Shown here: piece by piece, positions 10,847-22,765 of the stretch | How the letters are laid out: each line of letters starts with the position of its first letter | Position numbering within the stretch: position 1 is the stretch's first letter | Source of the DNA: Spiroplasma ixodetis Y32 | GTDB lineage: Bacteria; Bacillota_I; Bacilli_A; Mycoplasmatales; VBWQ01 | DNA length: 64,000 nucleotides | Assembly (NCBI RefSeq): GCF_030316605.1 | Contig: NZ_CP127039.1 | Location: 372,001-436,000, forward strand | Direction: 5' to 3' | Notes under the pieces: model-generated | The model's database searches: none | Told to the model about the DNA's origin: nothing | Seen by the model: the letters and a program-made list of their open reading frames with translations, nothing else | Position numbers and translations under genes: made by a program

Positions 10847-12859
10847 ATGAAATATTTAAGGCTTTTCTCCCTTTATGTACTATTTTTAAATTTTATCACA
10901 TAAATGCTGAGAAAAGCCTATCTACGGACTTCTCCCCACATTTTTAAATGAAACATAGCATTACAGTTTCAAAAGTAGGTATCTTGTTGAATTTATATGC
11001 AGCTTCTTTGGTATATAAATGAACATGATGTTTTGCAACTTTGATATGTGTTTTAAATGTTCTTCGTATATGTTTTCATACTGATTCAATTTGATTGGTA
11101 TTTACGCCAATTTTTGAAACATAATCATCTTGATGGTTAACTGTTTTGTGATTAGGGAAAAGTGATTTGAAATCACGATATCCTTTTCAAGAATCAGTAT
11201 GTACATCACACTTTGAAGAAATATGGTTTCTTGCAAACTGCAAAAGATTTTTACTTTTTGCGTTTTTGATTACTTTCACAATTAAATTATTGGTTGTTTT
11301 TTTCATAAATCCCAACAATTAATGTTTTATTTATCAAAGATATTCCTTGTTTTTTAAAACCCATATGTGAAAGATACATTTCATCCATTTGCACTATGCC
11401 CTCAACAATAAATTGATGTTCTTGTTTGGCAATACGATTTCTGATTTCATGACCCATTCTTCAAGCAGTTTTCAAAGTCACACCCAATTCTTTTGCAACA
11501 TCAGTTGATGTAATTCCATGTTTGGTGTTTATTTATCTAAAGATGAGATAAAATCAAAATCTCAAAGGTGTTTGTGACTTGTAAAAAATGGTGGCATGAA
11601 GAATACTAAATGTTTGATGACATTTCAAACATCTTATTCTTCTTAAATTAGAAGTATTCAAACTTGTTCAAGAACACATGATACATTTGTTTTTCTTCAA
11701 ACTTGCTATATATTTTAAACAATCCTGTTCTGTTTGAAAAGCATTGTTGAACTCATTCAATTTCATTGTTTTCTCCACAAGTACATGTGGGTGGGGAGAA
11801 GTCCGATATTTAATTAATAGTGCTGATTTTACTAAATTTGATTATAAATTTAACAAGTTTGTAGAAAAGTATAAAAATGATAAAAATATTAATAAAGTTA
11901 ATATTTATTATCGTAAATTTAGAAAATTTTGTTTTATTTTTAAAAATAAAAATTCTTGTAAAGAAATAATTTCTCAATTACATATGCCAAAGCAAACTTT
12001 TTATTATTGAGCTAAACGTTTTTATGATATTTTCTACAAAAATAAACGTTTTGAAGAATTATTATTTAAATCAACAAAACCTAAAAATATTAAATATTTG
12101 TATAATTTGGAATTATCAGAAAAATTTATAAATTATTTTGTTCAGTATAAAGAAGAGTTTGGTATAGGTGCTTTTCAATTTTGTTATTTAATAAGACATA
12201 TTGATGATATTAGGTTTAATTTTTTGCCAAAACCTTCGGTTAAAACTATATATCGTTGATTAAAACGTTTTGGTTTTTATTTACAAAAAACTATTAAGAA
12301 AAAACATTTGAGATATGAAGTAAAAGAAACTGGATTATTGCAGACTGATATTAAAGTAGTATCAGATTATATAACAGGAAGTAAAAGATGATATATTATT
12401 GATTTTATTGATGAAAAAACTCGAATTACTTATTGTTATCCATCTGAACAAGCACAAACCAGAGATATTGTAAATGCTACTAAAAATGCTTTAAATTTTT
12501 ATGAAAAATTGGGAATTAAAATTAAAAGAATTAGAACTGATAATGGTAGTCAATATGTTAATATATCTTGTGGAAAACCACAAAGGAATCGTTGATTTAC
12601 AAATTTTTGTAATAAAAAAGGTATAGTTCATGAAACTACACCGTTTAGATCACCACAGAGTAATGGTAAGATTGAAAGATTTCATAGAAATTGAAGTAAT
12701 TTATTTGAAATAAAACCATATTTAAATAGTGATTTTAGTTTATTTCAAAAATTAGTTAATTCTTTTCAAGAATATTATAACAATTCTAAACCACATAAAT
12801 CATTAGGGTTAATGACTCCTATGGATTATTTTGATAAACTTTTATTAGATGGAAAATAG
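10847..12859 (+). pseudogene. IS481-like DDE transposase, split by IS1595
   Basis: Starts ATG AAA TAT TTA, then IS1595 (10860-11805 plus duplicated atatttaa), then continues I-N-S-A-D-F-T-K-F to TAG 12857-12859. N-terminal helix-turn-helix (about 50-110), then an rve integrase core: L-Q-T-D near 195, R-T-D-N-G-S near 255, and S-N-G-K-I-E-R-F near 295 give D, D, E. Apart from the IS, the frame is intact, so the knock-out is recent. Confidence 0.85.
10860..11805 (-). mobile_element. IS1595-family element (copy 2)
   Basis: 946 bp, flanked by atatttaa on both sides (10852-10859, 11806-11813). Its transposase is dead: TGA(Trp) became TAA in the L-I-F-R-W segment, and an A run has 7 instead of 6 bases. 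Both defects are shared with copy 3 (13254), so these two have a common parent. It also has four extra bases near the left tip (gtgg repeated). Confidence 0.9.
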
Positions 12860-12883
12860 TCCAAAATGTCTGTATTACCTTAC

Positions 12884-13253
12884 ATAAATTAAATATTTTT
12901 TCAAAATTAAAAATTATTAATGACGAAAAAAAATTTTCAATTAGATATCTAACAAAATATATTAAACCGAAACTATCAGCATATTACTTTTTAAAAATCA
13001 AGAAAAATTTATTAAAAAAGTTAAAAAATAAAACTCATTAAGTAATAAAAATAAAAAAATCCAAATAAATGAATGACTACTTAAAAACTCAAATCAATAT
13101 TGAAATATTGATGAAAATATTAATGATGTAAATCAATATCTTGTGTTTTTTCTAATTATCAAAGAATATATTTTAAATTTCTAAAACCCCGATATTTTTA
13201 TATCAAATCTGTTTTATTTCATAAATCATATAAAATAATTACATTATGAAAAA
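12884..13253 (+). pseudogene. Small ORF remnant interrupted by IS481
   Basis: After the target duplication a frame reads N-K-L-N-I-F-S-K-L-K-I-I-N-D-E-K-K-F-S and stops at 13038-13040 (about 53 codons, very Lys-rich). The start lies in the duplicated target with GAAAGGA before IS481. Family unknown. 13041-13253 holds no gene that I can support. Confidence 0.35.
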
Positions 13254-14195
13254 CGGACTTCTCCCCACATGTACTTGTGGAGGAAATAATGAAATTGAAT
13301 GAGTTCAACAATGCTTTTCAAACAGAACAGGATTATTTAAAATATATAGCAAGTTTGAAGAAAAACAAATGTATCATGTGTTCTTGAACAAGTTTGAATA
13401 CTTCTAATTTAAGAAGAATAAGATGTTTGAAATGTCATCAAACATTTAGTATTCTTCATGCCACCATTTTTTACAAGTCACAAACACCTTTGAGATTTTG
13501 ATTTTATCTCATCTTTAGATAAATAAACACCAAACATGGAATTACATCAACTGATGTTGCAAAAGAATTGGGTGTGACTTTGAAAACTGCTTGAAGAATG
13601 GGTCATGAAGTCAGAAATCGTATTGCCAAACAAGAACATCAATTTATTGTTGAGGGCATAGTGCAAATGGATGAAATGTATCTTTCACATATGGGTTTTA
13701 AAAAACAAGGAAGATCTTTGATAAATAAAACATTAATTGTTGGGATTTATGAAAAAAACAACCAATAATTTAATTGTGAAAGTAATCAAAAACGCAAAAA
13801 GTAAAAATCTTTTGCAGTTTGCAAGAAACCATATTTCTTCAAAGTGTGATGTACATACTGATTCTTGAAAAGGATATCGTGATTTCAAATCACTTTTCCC
13901 TAATCACAAAACAGTTAACCATCAAGATGGTTATGTTTCAAAAATTGGCGTAAATACCAATCAAATTGAATCAGTATGAAAACATATACGAAGAACATTT
14001 AAAACACATATCAAAGTTGCAAAACATCATGTTCATTTATATGCCAAAGAAGCTGCATATAAATTCAACAAAATACCTACTTTTGAAACTGTAATGCTAT
14101 GTTTCATTTAAAAATGTGGGGAGAAGTTCGTAGATAGGCTTTTCTCAACATTTATGTGATAAAATTTAAAAATAGTACATAAAGGGAGAAAAGCC
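13254..14195 (+). mobile_element. IS1595-family element (copy 3)
   Basis: 942 bp with 8-bp duplication atgaaaaa (13246-13253, 14196-14203). The transposase frame (13289-14111) is broken by TAA in L-I-F-R-(W) and by a 7-A run, as in copy 2. Confidence 0.9.
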
Positions 14196-14650
14196 ATGAA
14201 AAATTTAAAGATTTAAAGAGAGGGTTATATTATGAAAAAGAAAATTATTAAAACAATCATTGCATCAACTCATTAACTAGTGGTATTCCTGCTGAAAGTG
14301 GTACTTTAACTAAAATAGAAACTGAAACAGAAAATGAATTAGAAGAAAAAGATGAAAGAGTAAATTCTACAAAAAAAAGAGTTAAAAGGCAAACTCCACC
14401 AAGTTTACAAAAAACAATGACAACAATTAATATTGGTCAAATTGAAGCGAATGATAAACAACATATTATTCAAAGATTAAGAGAAATTAATCATCCAATT
14501 TTATTTAGAGAAGATTTTTAGAAAATATTGAATTTGAAAACATTACAAATATTAATGCAACAGTGCATGCTGGTTGGATGGGTTACACTTTATTGGACAC
14601 TAATTACGTAGACAAGTGAACAAATTAGTGAAAAGAAAGGAATTATAATT

Positions 14651-14929
14651 ATGACCAATATTAACTCATATACCGACGAATTTAAAAAGCAAATAGTAGC
14701 TTTATATCAAAGTGGTAAATCAATATCTTGCCTTGTTAAAGAGTATAATGTTACAAGAGCAGTTACTTATAAATGAATTAAGCAATTTACTAATTCAGGT
14801 AGTTTTAAAACTAAAGATAATCTTTCTGATTTAGAAAAACAATTAATTCAAGCAAATAAAGAATTAAAACAGTTACGAATGGAAAATGATATTTTAAAGC
14901 AAGCAGCACTAATAATAGGCAGAAAATAG
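14651..14929 (+). CDS. IS3-family OrfA (helix-turn-helix)
   Basis: 92 aa: Y-T-D-E-F-K-K-Q-I-V-A-L-Y helix-turn-helix followed by a leucine-zipper-like C-terminus (L-K-Q-L-R-M-E-N-D-I-L-K-Q-A). Ends G-R-K-TAG. OrfB begins in an overlapping frame at the A-rich stop region, the usual site of -1 frameshift fusion in IS3. Confidence 0.85.
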
Positions 14930-15014
14930 AAATTATTGTTAAAAATAAATCTAAATATAAAATTCGCACAATGTGTCGTTTTTTAAAACTCTCTAAATCA
15001 ACATATTATTTTAA

Positions 15015-15955
15015 GGCTTTTCTCCCTTTATGTACTATTTTTAAATTTTATCACATAAATGTTGAGAAAAGCCTATCTACGGACTTCTCCCCACATTTTT
15101 AAAGGAAACATAGCATTACAGTTTCAAAAGTAGGTATCTTGTTGAATTTATATGCAGCTTCTTTGGCATATAAATGAACATGATGTTTTGCAACTTTGAT
15201 ATGTGTTTTAAATGTTCTTCGTATATGTTTTCATACTGATTCAATTTGATTGGTATTTACGCCAATTTTTGAAACATAACCATCTTGATGGTTAACTGTT
15301 TTGTGATTAGGGAAAAGGGATTTGAAATCACGATATCCTTTTCAAGAATCAGTATGTACATCACACTTTGAAGAAATATGGTTTCTTGCAAACTGCAAAA
15401 GATTTTTACTTTTTGTGTTTTTGATTACTTTCACAATTAAATTATTGGTTGTTTTTTCATAAATCCCAACAATTAATGTTTTATTTATCAAAGGTCTTCC
15501 TTGTTTTTTAAAACCCATATGTGAAAGATACATTTCATCCATTTGCACTATGCCCTCAACAATAAATTGATGTTCTTGTTTGGCAATACGATTTCTGACT
15601 TCATGACCCATTCTTCAAGCAGTTTTCAAAGTCACACCCAATTCTTTTGCAACATCAGTTGATGTAATTCCATGTTTGGTGTTTATTCATCTAAAGATGA
15701 GATAAAATCAAAATCTCAAAGGTGTTTGTGACTTGTAAAAAATGGTGCCATGAAGAATACTAAATGTTTGATAACATTTCAAACATCTTATTCTTCTTAA
15801 ATTAGAAGTATTCAAACTTGTTCAAGAACACATGATACATTTGTTTTTCTTCAAACTTGCTATATATTTTAAACAATCCTGTTCTGTTTGAAAAGCATTG
15901 TTGAACTCATTCAATTTCATTGTTTCCTCCACAATTACATGTGGGGAGAAGTCCG
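15015..15955 (-). mobile_element. IS1595-family element (copy 4)
   Basis: 941 bp, flanked by tattttaa (15007-15014 and 15956-15963). Inserted in orfB of the IS3-like element. Confidence 0.92.
15099..15920 (-). CDS. IS1595-family transposase
   Basis: 273 aa, apparently intact. N-terminal zinc ribbon (C-I-M-C and C-L-K-C near residues 28-50), helix-turn-helix (T-S-T-D-V-A-K-E-L-G near 85), then the ISXO2-like DDE/N core: D in V-Q-M-D-E-M-Y near 119, D in V-H-T-D-S-W near 180, N in N-Q-I-E-S-V-W-K-H near 220. One in-frame TGA in L-I-F-R-W is Trp. Ends C-F-L rather than C-F-I. Confidence 0.9.
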
Positions 15956-16624
15956 TATTTTAATTTAAAAAAAAAGAAAAAAATCAAAATAATATTTATG
16001 AACAAGCTGTTATTAGTGCTTTTAAAGAAAATAAAGAAGTTTATGGAACAAGAAGATTAAAAGTCATACTAGCAAACCAAGAAATTTATTTATCACGCAG
16101 AAAAATTAAAGAAATTATGAATAAGCATAATTTAATATCAAAATACACTAAATTATCATTCAAAAATCATCATAATAAAGTTAATGATAGTCAAATAACC
16201 AATCTTGTTAATAGAAACTTTAATAATAGAATTAAAAATGCATTTATTGTTAGTGATTTAACTTATGTTCAAGTTAATGGTAAATGAAACTATATTTGCT
16301 TATTAATTGACCTATTTAACCGCGAAATTATTGGACATAGTGTTTGGAGTTAAAAAAAGATGCATCATTAGTAAATCAAGCATTTATGCAATCAAATCGC
16401 TGTTTAAAAGATATTGAAATATTTCATAGTGATCGCGGCAATGAATTTAACAATAAAATGATTGATAAACTTTTATTAGCATTCAATATTAATCGTTCTT
16501 TAAGCAAAAAAGGCTGTCCTTATGATAATGCTGTTGCTGAAGCAACTTTCAAAACTTTTAAGACAGAATTTATTAATGATAGAAATTTTACATCATTAAT
16601 CCAATTAAAATTAGAATTATTTGA

Positions 16625-17564
16625 GGCTTTTCTCCCTTTATGTACTATTTTAAATTTTATCACATAAATGCTGAGAAAAGCCTATCTACGGACTTCTCCC
16701 CACATTTTTAAATGAAACATAGCATTACAGTTTCAAAAGTAGGTATCTTGTTGAATTTATATGCAGCTTCTTTGGCATATAAATGAACATGATGTTTTGC
16801 AACTTTGATATGTGTTTTAAATGTTCTTCGTATATGTTTTCATACTGATTCAATTTGATTGGTATTTACGCCAATTTTTGAAACATAACCATCTTGATGG
16901 TTAACTGTTTTGTGATTAGGGAAAAGTGATTTGAAATCACGATATCCTTTTCAAGAATCAGTATGTACATCACACTTTGAAGAAATATGGTTTCTTGCAA
17001 ACTGCAAAAGATTTTTACTTTTTGCGTTTTTGATTACTTTCACAATTAAATTATTGGTTGTTTTTTCATAAATCCCAACAATTAATGTTTTATTTATCAA
17101 AGATCTTCCTTGTTTTTTAAAACCCATATGTGAAAGATACATTTCATCCATTTGCACTATGCCCTCAACAATAAATTGATGTTCTTGTTTGGCAATACGA
17201 TTTCTGATTTCATGACCCATTCTTCAAGCAGTTTTCAAAGTCACACCCAATTCTTTTGCAACATCAGTTGATGTAATTCCATGTTTGGTGTTTATTCATC
17301 TAAAGATGAGATAAAATCAAAATCTCAAAGGTGTTTGTGATTTGTAAAAAATGGTGCCATGAAGAATACTAAATGTTTGATGACATTTCAAACATCTTAT
17401 TCTTCTTAAATTAGAAGTATTCAAACTTGTTCAAGAACACATGATACATTTGTTTTTCTTCAAACTTGCTATATATTTTAAACAATCCTGTTCTGTTTGA
17501 AAAGCATTGTTGAACTCATTCAATTTCATTGTTTCCTCCACAAGTACATGTGGGGAGAAGTCCG
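16625..17564 (-). mobile_element. IS1595-family element (copy 5)
   Basis: 940 bp, flanked by ttatttga (16617-16624 and 17565-17572); second insertion in the same IS3 orfB. One A is lost in the 3' non-coding part. Confidence 0.92.
16708..17529 (-). CDS. IS1595-family transposase
   Basis: 273 aa, intact frame, same domains as the copy at 15099-15920. Preceded by GGAGG and ATG at 17527-17529. Confidence 0.9.
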
Positions 17565-18745
17565 TTATTTGATTACATCAACTGATATAACAACATAAGA
17601 ATTCACAGCACTCTAAACTACTTAACCCCCATCAAATACCAAGCACAAATGTCTACCAAAAAATAGTCCTAAAAAGTGTTGCCATTCCAAAATATCAAAT
17701 TATAGACCAAGTAATTTGCACACCACTACAACAACAACCCCTTCACCTTCAGCAGGTGGAAGCGCTGTTTTGCCATCAACATCTGAACAATCTTTTAACA
17801 TTGGAACTAGTTCTAGAAATAGAAATCAACACAGTAATCAAAGTACAGGCTCTAGAACAAATCAGAAACCAAAGTGTGATATTTTAAAAACACAAATTAT
17901 TGATCAAAAATTATTAGATATTTATCACACCACATCTACAGAAATTAAAAATAATGCAAGAAAAAAACTAACAGAAATTTATGGACAACATTTTACTGAT
18001 GCTAGTTGAACACAATTTGAAAAAATTGTTGAATTGCATAAATACGGAATCGTTTTTTATAACACCTAATAAAAATGAATATTTATTAAAAGGTCTACCC
18101 ACTACCACAACTATGAGTATTCCACCTGCATATAAAGTTGTTAAATGAATAAGTTTTCCACAAGCTACAACAGTAGTTGAAACAGAAGAAGCAGTGCCTT
18201 TATTAGAAGTTGGTGAAGAAGGAGCGATTGCTATTGGCGAAGAGGTTGTTGAGGTGGTGCATCTGTTATGATTGAAGGAGGGCCTATTGGATGAGTTGTG
18301 GGTGGAGTAATTATAGTTGGTGGAATATCATATTTAGCGTATAATTGATCCCACGCACATAATGCTGATATCAATTCCCATAATCAATATAATAAAATAG
18401 AAAAATATTACATACCTTTAGACAATAAAACTCCACAATATACAGAATCAAGCAAAATTAAATTAGGTATTAGTAATGATATGTGAATAAGATTAGCAGA
18501 AATTTATCAAGATAATAAAGATGACTATCAACTTTTTGAAAAAAAATTTAAGTGAAATTACTAAATTTCCGCAATTGATAGGAACCTTAGCAAATAGTTT
18601 AAGTGATAGTAATTTAAAAACTTTAGTTAAAGTTATGTATAATAATTTTTCAGAAATAAACATTTTTTATATGATGACTAATCAACATGGATGAAAGATT
18701 GTAACAAATGCTGTTGGAAATTACTTAGAAATTGAACCAGAGTAA

Positions 18746-19139
18746 AAGATAATTTATTAGTTCAGTTTTTACAAAAAAATAATAGATTTAGTCCATAACT
18801 TTAAAATTTTTCTTTAAGTAGTTAATAATTTTTTCCTGTAAAGGAATTATAAAATAGATTTAATTTTATTGTTAAATAGTTATGTACGGTGCTGTTGCTT
18901 AATTGGGTTTGATTGCTAGACCACTTTTGCTATAAAATTCTAAATTTTTATTTGTAATATTGGTGTTTAAAAGTTTAGAATGTATTCTTTTGTAATTATA
19001 AAACATAACATATTAGGCTTATTTCATAATTAAAATTTTAATTTTGGAATAAGTCAAAATAATAATTATGAAAATTTTTTTATTTTTAGTAAAATTAAGT
19101 GTAAAATTAATAATATTATAAAGAAGTGGAAGTGACAAA
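18746..19139. other. Gene-free region with palindrome before secG
   Basis: No gene supported. The stretch near 18883-18935 (tgctgttgcttaattggg...) looks like an old IS end but has no partner here. A 40-base near-perfect palindrome sits at 19016-19055 (about 34 of 40 positions symmetric), possibly the terminator of the upstream gene. The secG leader follows. Confidence 0.4.
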
Positions 19140-19403
19140 ATGAGTCAAAACATTATTTTTGCTTTTGAAATTATTGCCTTAATTATCGCTATATTATTAG
19201 TAATTTTAGGTTTATTACAAGGTAAAAAAAATCATAATGGACTTGGTGCTTTAAGTGGCGGTAATCAAGAATTATTTGCTAGTACTAAAGAACGTGGTTG
19301 AAGTAAGTTATTTTCTATTGCCACTTTAGTATTAGGTATATCGTTATTTACTATGGCAATAATAGTAAGAATTCTTATTAATACTATTGGAGTTATAAAT
19401 TAA
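19140..19403 (+). CDS. secG: Preprotein translocase subunit SecG
   Basis: 87 aa with two membrane helices (about residues 8-25 and 58-78) separated by a Gly-rich loop (N-H-N-G-L-G-A-L-S-G-G-N-Q-E-L-F), the SecG pattern. Auxiliary subunit of the SecYEG channel. AAGTGG precedes ATG. The secG-rnr-smpB neighbourhood is conserved in Firmicutes/Mollicutes. Confidence 0.92.
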
Positions 19404-19420
19404 TGATAATTATTTTATAA

Positions 19421-19448
19421 AAAGGCACACTAAAATGTGCCTTTTTAT
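19421..19448 (+). terminator. Terminator after secG
   Basis: Stem aaaggcaca / tgtgccttt with loop ctaaaa, then T run. Confidence 0.8.
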
Positions 19449-19494
19449 AAATTTTAAAAGATAGATTATAATTAATTATATAATTAGGATAAAG

Positions 19495-21753
19495 TTGGGA
19501 TTGATTGAAATGAAGCAAGAGATTATTAATGAGTTACAAAATAGTATTACACCTTTATCAACGGTTGATTTAACAGTGAAACTTAATATTACTAATCATC
19601 ATCAACAGCAAGAACTTATTGCTGATTTAGAAGAATTGAAAAATAGTGAAATTATTTTGGAAAATAAAGAACAACAATTTTATATGCTAAAAAATAATAA
19701 TTTATTTATTGGCAAAATTCAAATTACTAAAAAAGGATTTGGATTTGTTAAATTATTAAATAGTGAAGAAGAATATTATGTTAATATAAAAAACATAAAT
19801 AATGCGTTAAATAATGATGAAGTATTATGTAAGTTAGTAAAAATTAATAATCAGAATGATGAGGCTGTAGTATTAAAAATTATTAAACGTGATACTAATC
19901 TTCTTGTTGGTACTGTTATTATTAATGCAGATACGAAAGTAAAAACATTATTAATTCAAAATGCAAAGTTACAACATTATGAAGTTAATATTTTAAATCC
20001 TGATAAAGCGTTAGAAAATAATATTGTTGTTGCAAAAATTAAAAATTTTGAACAAAATATTTTTAATGTTACTATTACTAAAATCTTGGGTAATATTAAT
20101 GATCCTGGTGTTGATATTTTAGCTGTTATTTATGAAATTGGCATTAAAGCACAATTTGATGTTGAAACATTAGCAGCAACAGATAAGGTGCCATTAACAG
20201 TTTTAGAATCAGATAAAATTGGTCGTATTGATTTGACTAAAGAGTTATTAGTTACAATTGATGGTAAAGATGCTAAAGATTTTGATGATGCTATTTGTGT
20301 TACTAAACTAGCTAATGGTAATTATCGTTTAATTGTAGCTATTGCTGATGTTAGTCATTATGTAACAGAAAATAGTCCTTTAGATGAAGAGGCATTTACT
20401 CGTGGTACATCTGTTTACTTAGCAGATCGTGTTATTCCTATGTTACCAACGCAGTTATCAAATGGTATTTGTTCTTTAAATGAACAAGTAGAACGTTTAT
20501 GTATGGTTTGTGATATGGAAATTGATAAGAATGGTTTAACAGTAAAACATAAAATTTATCAGGCATTTATGAAATCAGCAAGAAAAATGAATTATGACGA
20601 AGTAAATGATGGATATAATGGTAAAAATCCAAATTTTATTAAAACACATCCACAAATTTGAGAAATGTTACTAAAAGCAAAAGAATTGCACCAAATTTTA
20701 TGAAAGTTTAAACAAGATGCTGGAGTAATTGATTTTGAAATTAATGAAGCAAAAACAATTATTAACGACAATGGAGAAGTAACTGATATTATTTTAAGAA
20801 CTCGTGATATCGCTGAAAAATTAATTGAAAGTTTTATGATTAGAGCTAATGAAGTAGTTGCTAAAACTGTATTTGATATGAAATTACCTTTTATTTATCG
20901 TGTTCATCAACATCCTCGTTCTAAAAAAATGCATCAAATGGTTACAATTCTGAAATTAATGGGCATTAAACTAAATCCAAAAATCACAAATATTAGTTCA
21001 AAAGATTTACAATTATTATTAAATTATTTAAAACAATTACCAACATTTCAAGTTTTATCAACTTTATTATTAAGAAGTATGGAAAAAGCACAGTATACTA
21101 ATAAATGTATTGGCCATTTTGGACTTGCTAGTGATTATTATACACATTTTACTTCTCCAATTAGACGTTATCCTGATTTAATAGTTCATCGTTTATTGCG
21201 TCAATATATAGTTAAAAGAGAAATAAATGCTAAAATCATTGAGAAATATCAAAGTTTTACTAATTGAGCTGCTGAGCAATCTAGTAATATGGAATTAAAA
21301 GCATTAGAGTGTGAACGAGTTGTAGATCAAATGAAAAAAGCAGAATACATGATGCAATTTATTGGTCATAAATTTGAAGGTATAATTTCTAGTGTAACTG
21401 GCTTTGGATTATTTGTTGAGTTAGATAATACAATTGAGGGTTTAATTAGAATTGCAGACATGACTGATGATTATTATATTTTTAATGAAAAAGCAATGAT
21501 TTTGTTTGGTGAAAGAAAACGAAAACAGTATGCTCTTGGTCAAAAGGTCAGTGTTCTTGTTAAAAGTGCAAATAAAGTTGCTAGAACTATTGATTTTATT
21601 TTAGAAGAAAATGGTCAGCAAAATAAAAACCGTGATAAAAATAATAATAATCAATCATCAAAAATGTATAAAGCAAATAATTTTAAATATAGAAAAAAGA
21701 TAAAACTAAATGGTAAAGTTAAAAAAATAAAAGTGAAAAGAAAAATGGAGTAA
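19495..21753 (+). CDS. rnr: Ribonuclease R
   Basis: 752 aa (747 if ATG at 19510 is used instead of TTG 19495; AGGAT precedes the TTG, so the start is uncertain). N-terminal winged helix, cold-shock OB domains, RNB catalytic domain with D-G-K-D-A-K-D-F-D-D-A near residue 256-266 (metal-binding Asp set), then an S1 domain (F-E-G-I-I-S-S-V-T-G-F-G-L-F near 627) and a Lys-rich tail. 3'-to-5' exonuclease for structured RNA; works with tmRNA/SmpB, whose genes are also here. Five or more TGA Trp codons. Confidence 0.95.
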
Positions 21754-21757
21754 AAAA

Positions 21758-22372
21758 ATGAAAATACAAGGGCAAAAAAGATTAATTCAACAAAGCAATC
21801 TTAACATTGAATGCTATTATTATAATTATTTTAAATCGCCAGGCTTAAAACAATATCCGGATTTATTATGAGTTAATGAAGATTATAACTTAATTAAGCA
21901 AGTAAATATTGAACAAGATATTGTAATAAGATTAGCAACTAATTTATTTGAAGTTGGTCAAAAATTTAATTTGTTTGAAAATTTAGATTATTTTATTATG
22001 ATGCCAAAAAAACCTACTTCAGTTAGTAGTTTAGAATTAGTAATAATTGAATTAGTTAAAATTATTAAAAAAAAATTAAATTATAAAATATTATTTATTA
22101 ATAATATTTTCCAAGTTGATAACTACCGTAAATTTTGAGAAAATAAATTAAAAGTTAGCGAAAGACAAATGGAAATTACTAATAAGATTCATTTATTACC
22201 TAAATATATTAATTTTTTTAATAAAAAAAACATTATTATTATTGATGATATAGTTTCCTCGGGAATTTCTATTGCCCAAACTATTTTAGAAATTATCAAT
22301 AATAATAATGTTTTTAAAATTAAAGCTTTGTGTTATGGTTCAGTTTATAATTGAGAAGAAATTTATAAATAG
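21758..22372 (+). CDS. ComF-like phosphoribosyltransferase
   Basis: 204 aa. The PRPP-binding loop I-I-I-I-D-D-I-V-S-S-G-I-S near residue 158-170 is the ComFC/PRTase signature. The usual N-terminal Cys4 zinc ribbon is absent. Function of ComF outside competence is uncertain. Starts 4 bases after rnr, so likely cotranscribed; converges on the next gene with no gap. Confidence 0.8.
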
Positions 22373-22765
22373 TTAAAAGAGTTTCCTAATTTTTTTCTTT
22401 TTTTCTTCTAATGAGTCTGATTCAGATATATTATAAGAATCCTCAATATTATTTATAAATGCATAATTAATTTCAGCATTAATTTGATTTTTAGCAATAA
22501 GTTTTAAAATAAAATCAGCAGTATCTGCTTCTAAAGCAAATGTGTAAATTTCAAATTCATCTTCATTAATAATTTCCGTTTTAGTAGAAATTTTTAAAAT
22601 ATGATTTGGTTCATCAATAATAATTTTGCAAACCTCAAGTTTTTTACCAGTTAAAATCTTATAAATAATTACTTTATCATTATTATTTTTATCAAAACCC
22701 AAATCGCCTTGATAAAATTGACTATTTTTTACTACTGTTGCTTTAGTATTTAACTCTCCTGCCAT
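22373..22765 (-). CDS. Conserved hypothetical protein
   Basis: 130 aa, unknown. Beta-rich first half (Q-F-Y-Q-G-D-L-G-F, V-I-I-Y-K-I-L-T-G-K-K-L-E-V), acidic middle, and basic tail E-E-K-K-K-K-I-R-K-L-F. No membrane segment. GAAAGGAG precedes ATG. Its stop touches the comF-like stop (convergent). Confidence 0.7.
   Translation of the reverse strand: MAGELNTKATVVKNSQFYQGDLGFDKNNNDKVIIYKILTGKKLEVCKIIIDEPNHILKISTKTEIINEDEFEIYTFALEADTADFILKLIAKNQINAEINYAFINNIEDSYNISESDSLEEKKKKIRKLF

Larger units (their letters stand above)
10774..12883 (+). mobile_element. IS481-like element, interrupted by IS1595
   Basis: About 1.16 kb without the nested IS1595. Imperfect terminal repeats share ttttggacta at both inner ends. 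It is flanked by a 17-bp direct repeat ataaattaaatattttt (10757-10773 and 12884-12900). It carries one transposase gene. A 5' fragment of a second copy sits inverted at 449-534. Confidence 0.8.
14926..17666 (+). pseudogene. IS3-family OrfB transposase, split twice
   Basis: Pieces 14926-15014, 15956-16624 and 17565-17666 join (after removing IS1595 and one 8-bp duplicate each) to an rve transposase. D in V-S-D-L-T-Y, D in F-H-S-D-R-G-N-E-F, E in N-A-V-A-E-A-T-F, ending R-I-H-S-T-L-N-Y-L-T-P. An extra T near 16343 also shifts the frame (G-H-S-V). Non-functional. Confidence 0.85.
14593..17686 (+). mobile_element. IS3/IS150-like element with two nested IS1595
   Basis: About 1.2 kb without the nested copies at 15015 and 16625. 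Outer limits are approximate (ttggacacta at left; tagtcctaaaaagtg near the right). Contains orfA and orfB of IS3 type. It interrupts the secreted-protein gene. Target duplication not resolved. Confidence 0.75.
14232..18745 (+). pseudogene. Secreted/surface protein gene, broken and IS-split
   Basis: Starts M-K-K-K-I-I-K-T-I-I-A-S-T (signal-like), then frame changes near 14275. The next part has an acidic stretch and K-K-R-V-K-R-Q-T-P-P, then ...N-A-T-V-H-A-G-W-M-G-Y-T-L before the IS3-like element at about 14593. After it, from 17687, a Thr/Ser/Pro-rich linker (H-T-T-T-T-T-T-P-S-P-S), a domain with A-R-K-K-L-T-E-I-Y-G-Q-H-F, a shift near 18050, another near 18250, and one membrane helix (G-W-V-V-G-G-V-I-I-V-G-G-I). 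Layout suggests a membrane-anchored surface or toxin-like protein; no family recognised. Confidence 0.5.

Noticed and set aside
18883..18935. IS end remnant
   Set aside because: Resembles an IS tip but no partner end or transposase is nearby; not listed as an element.
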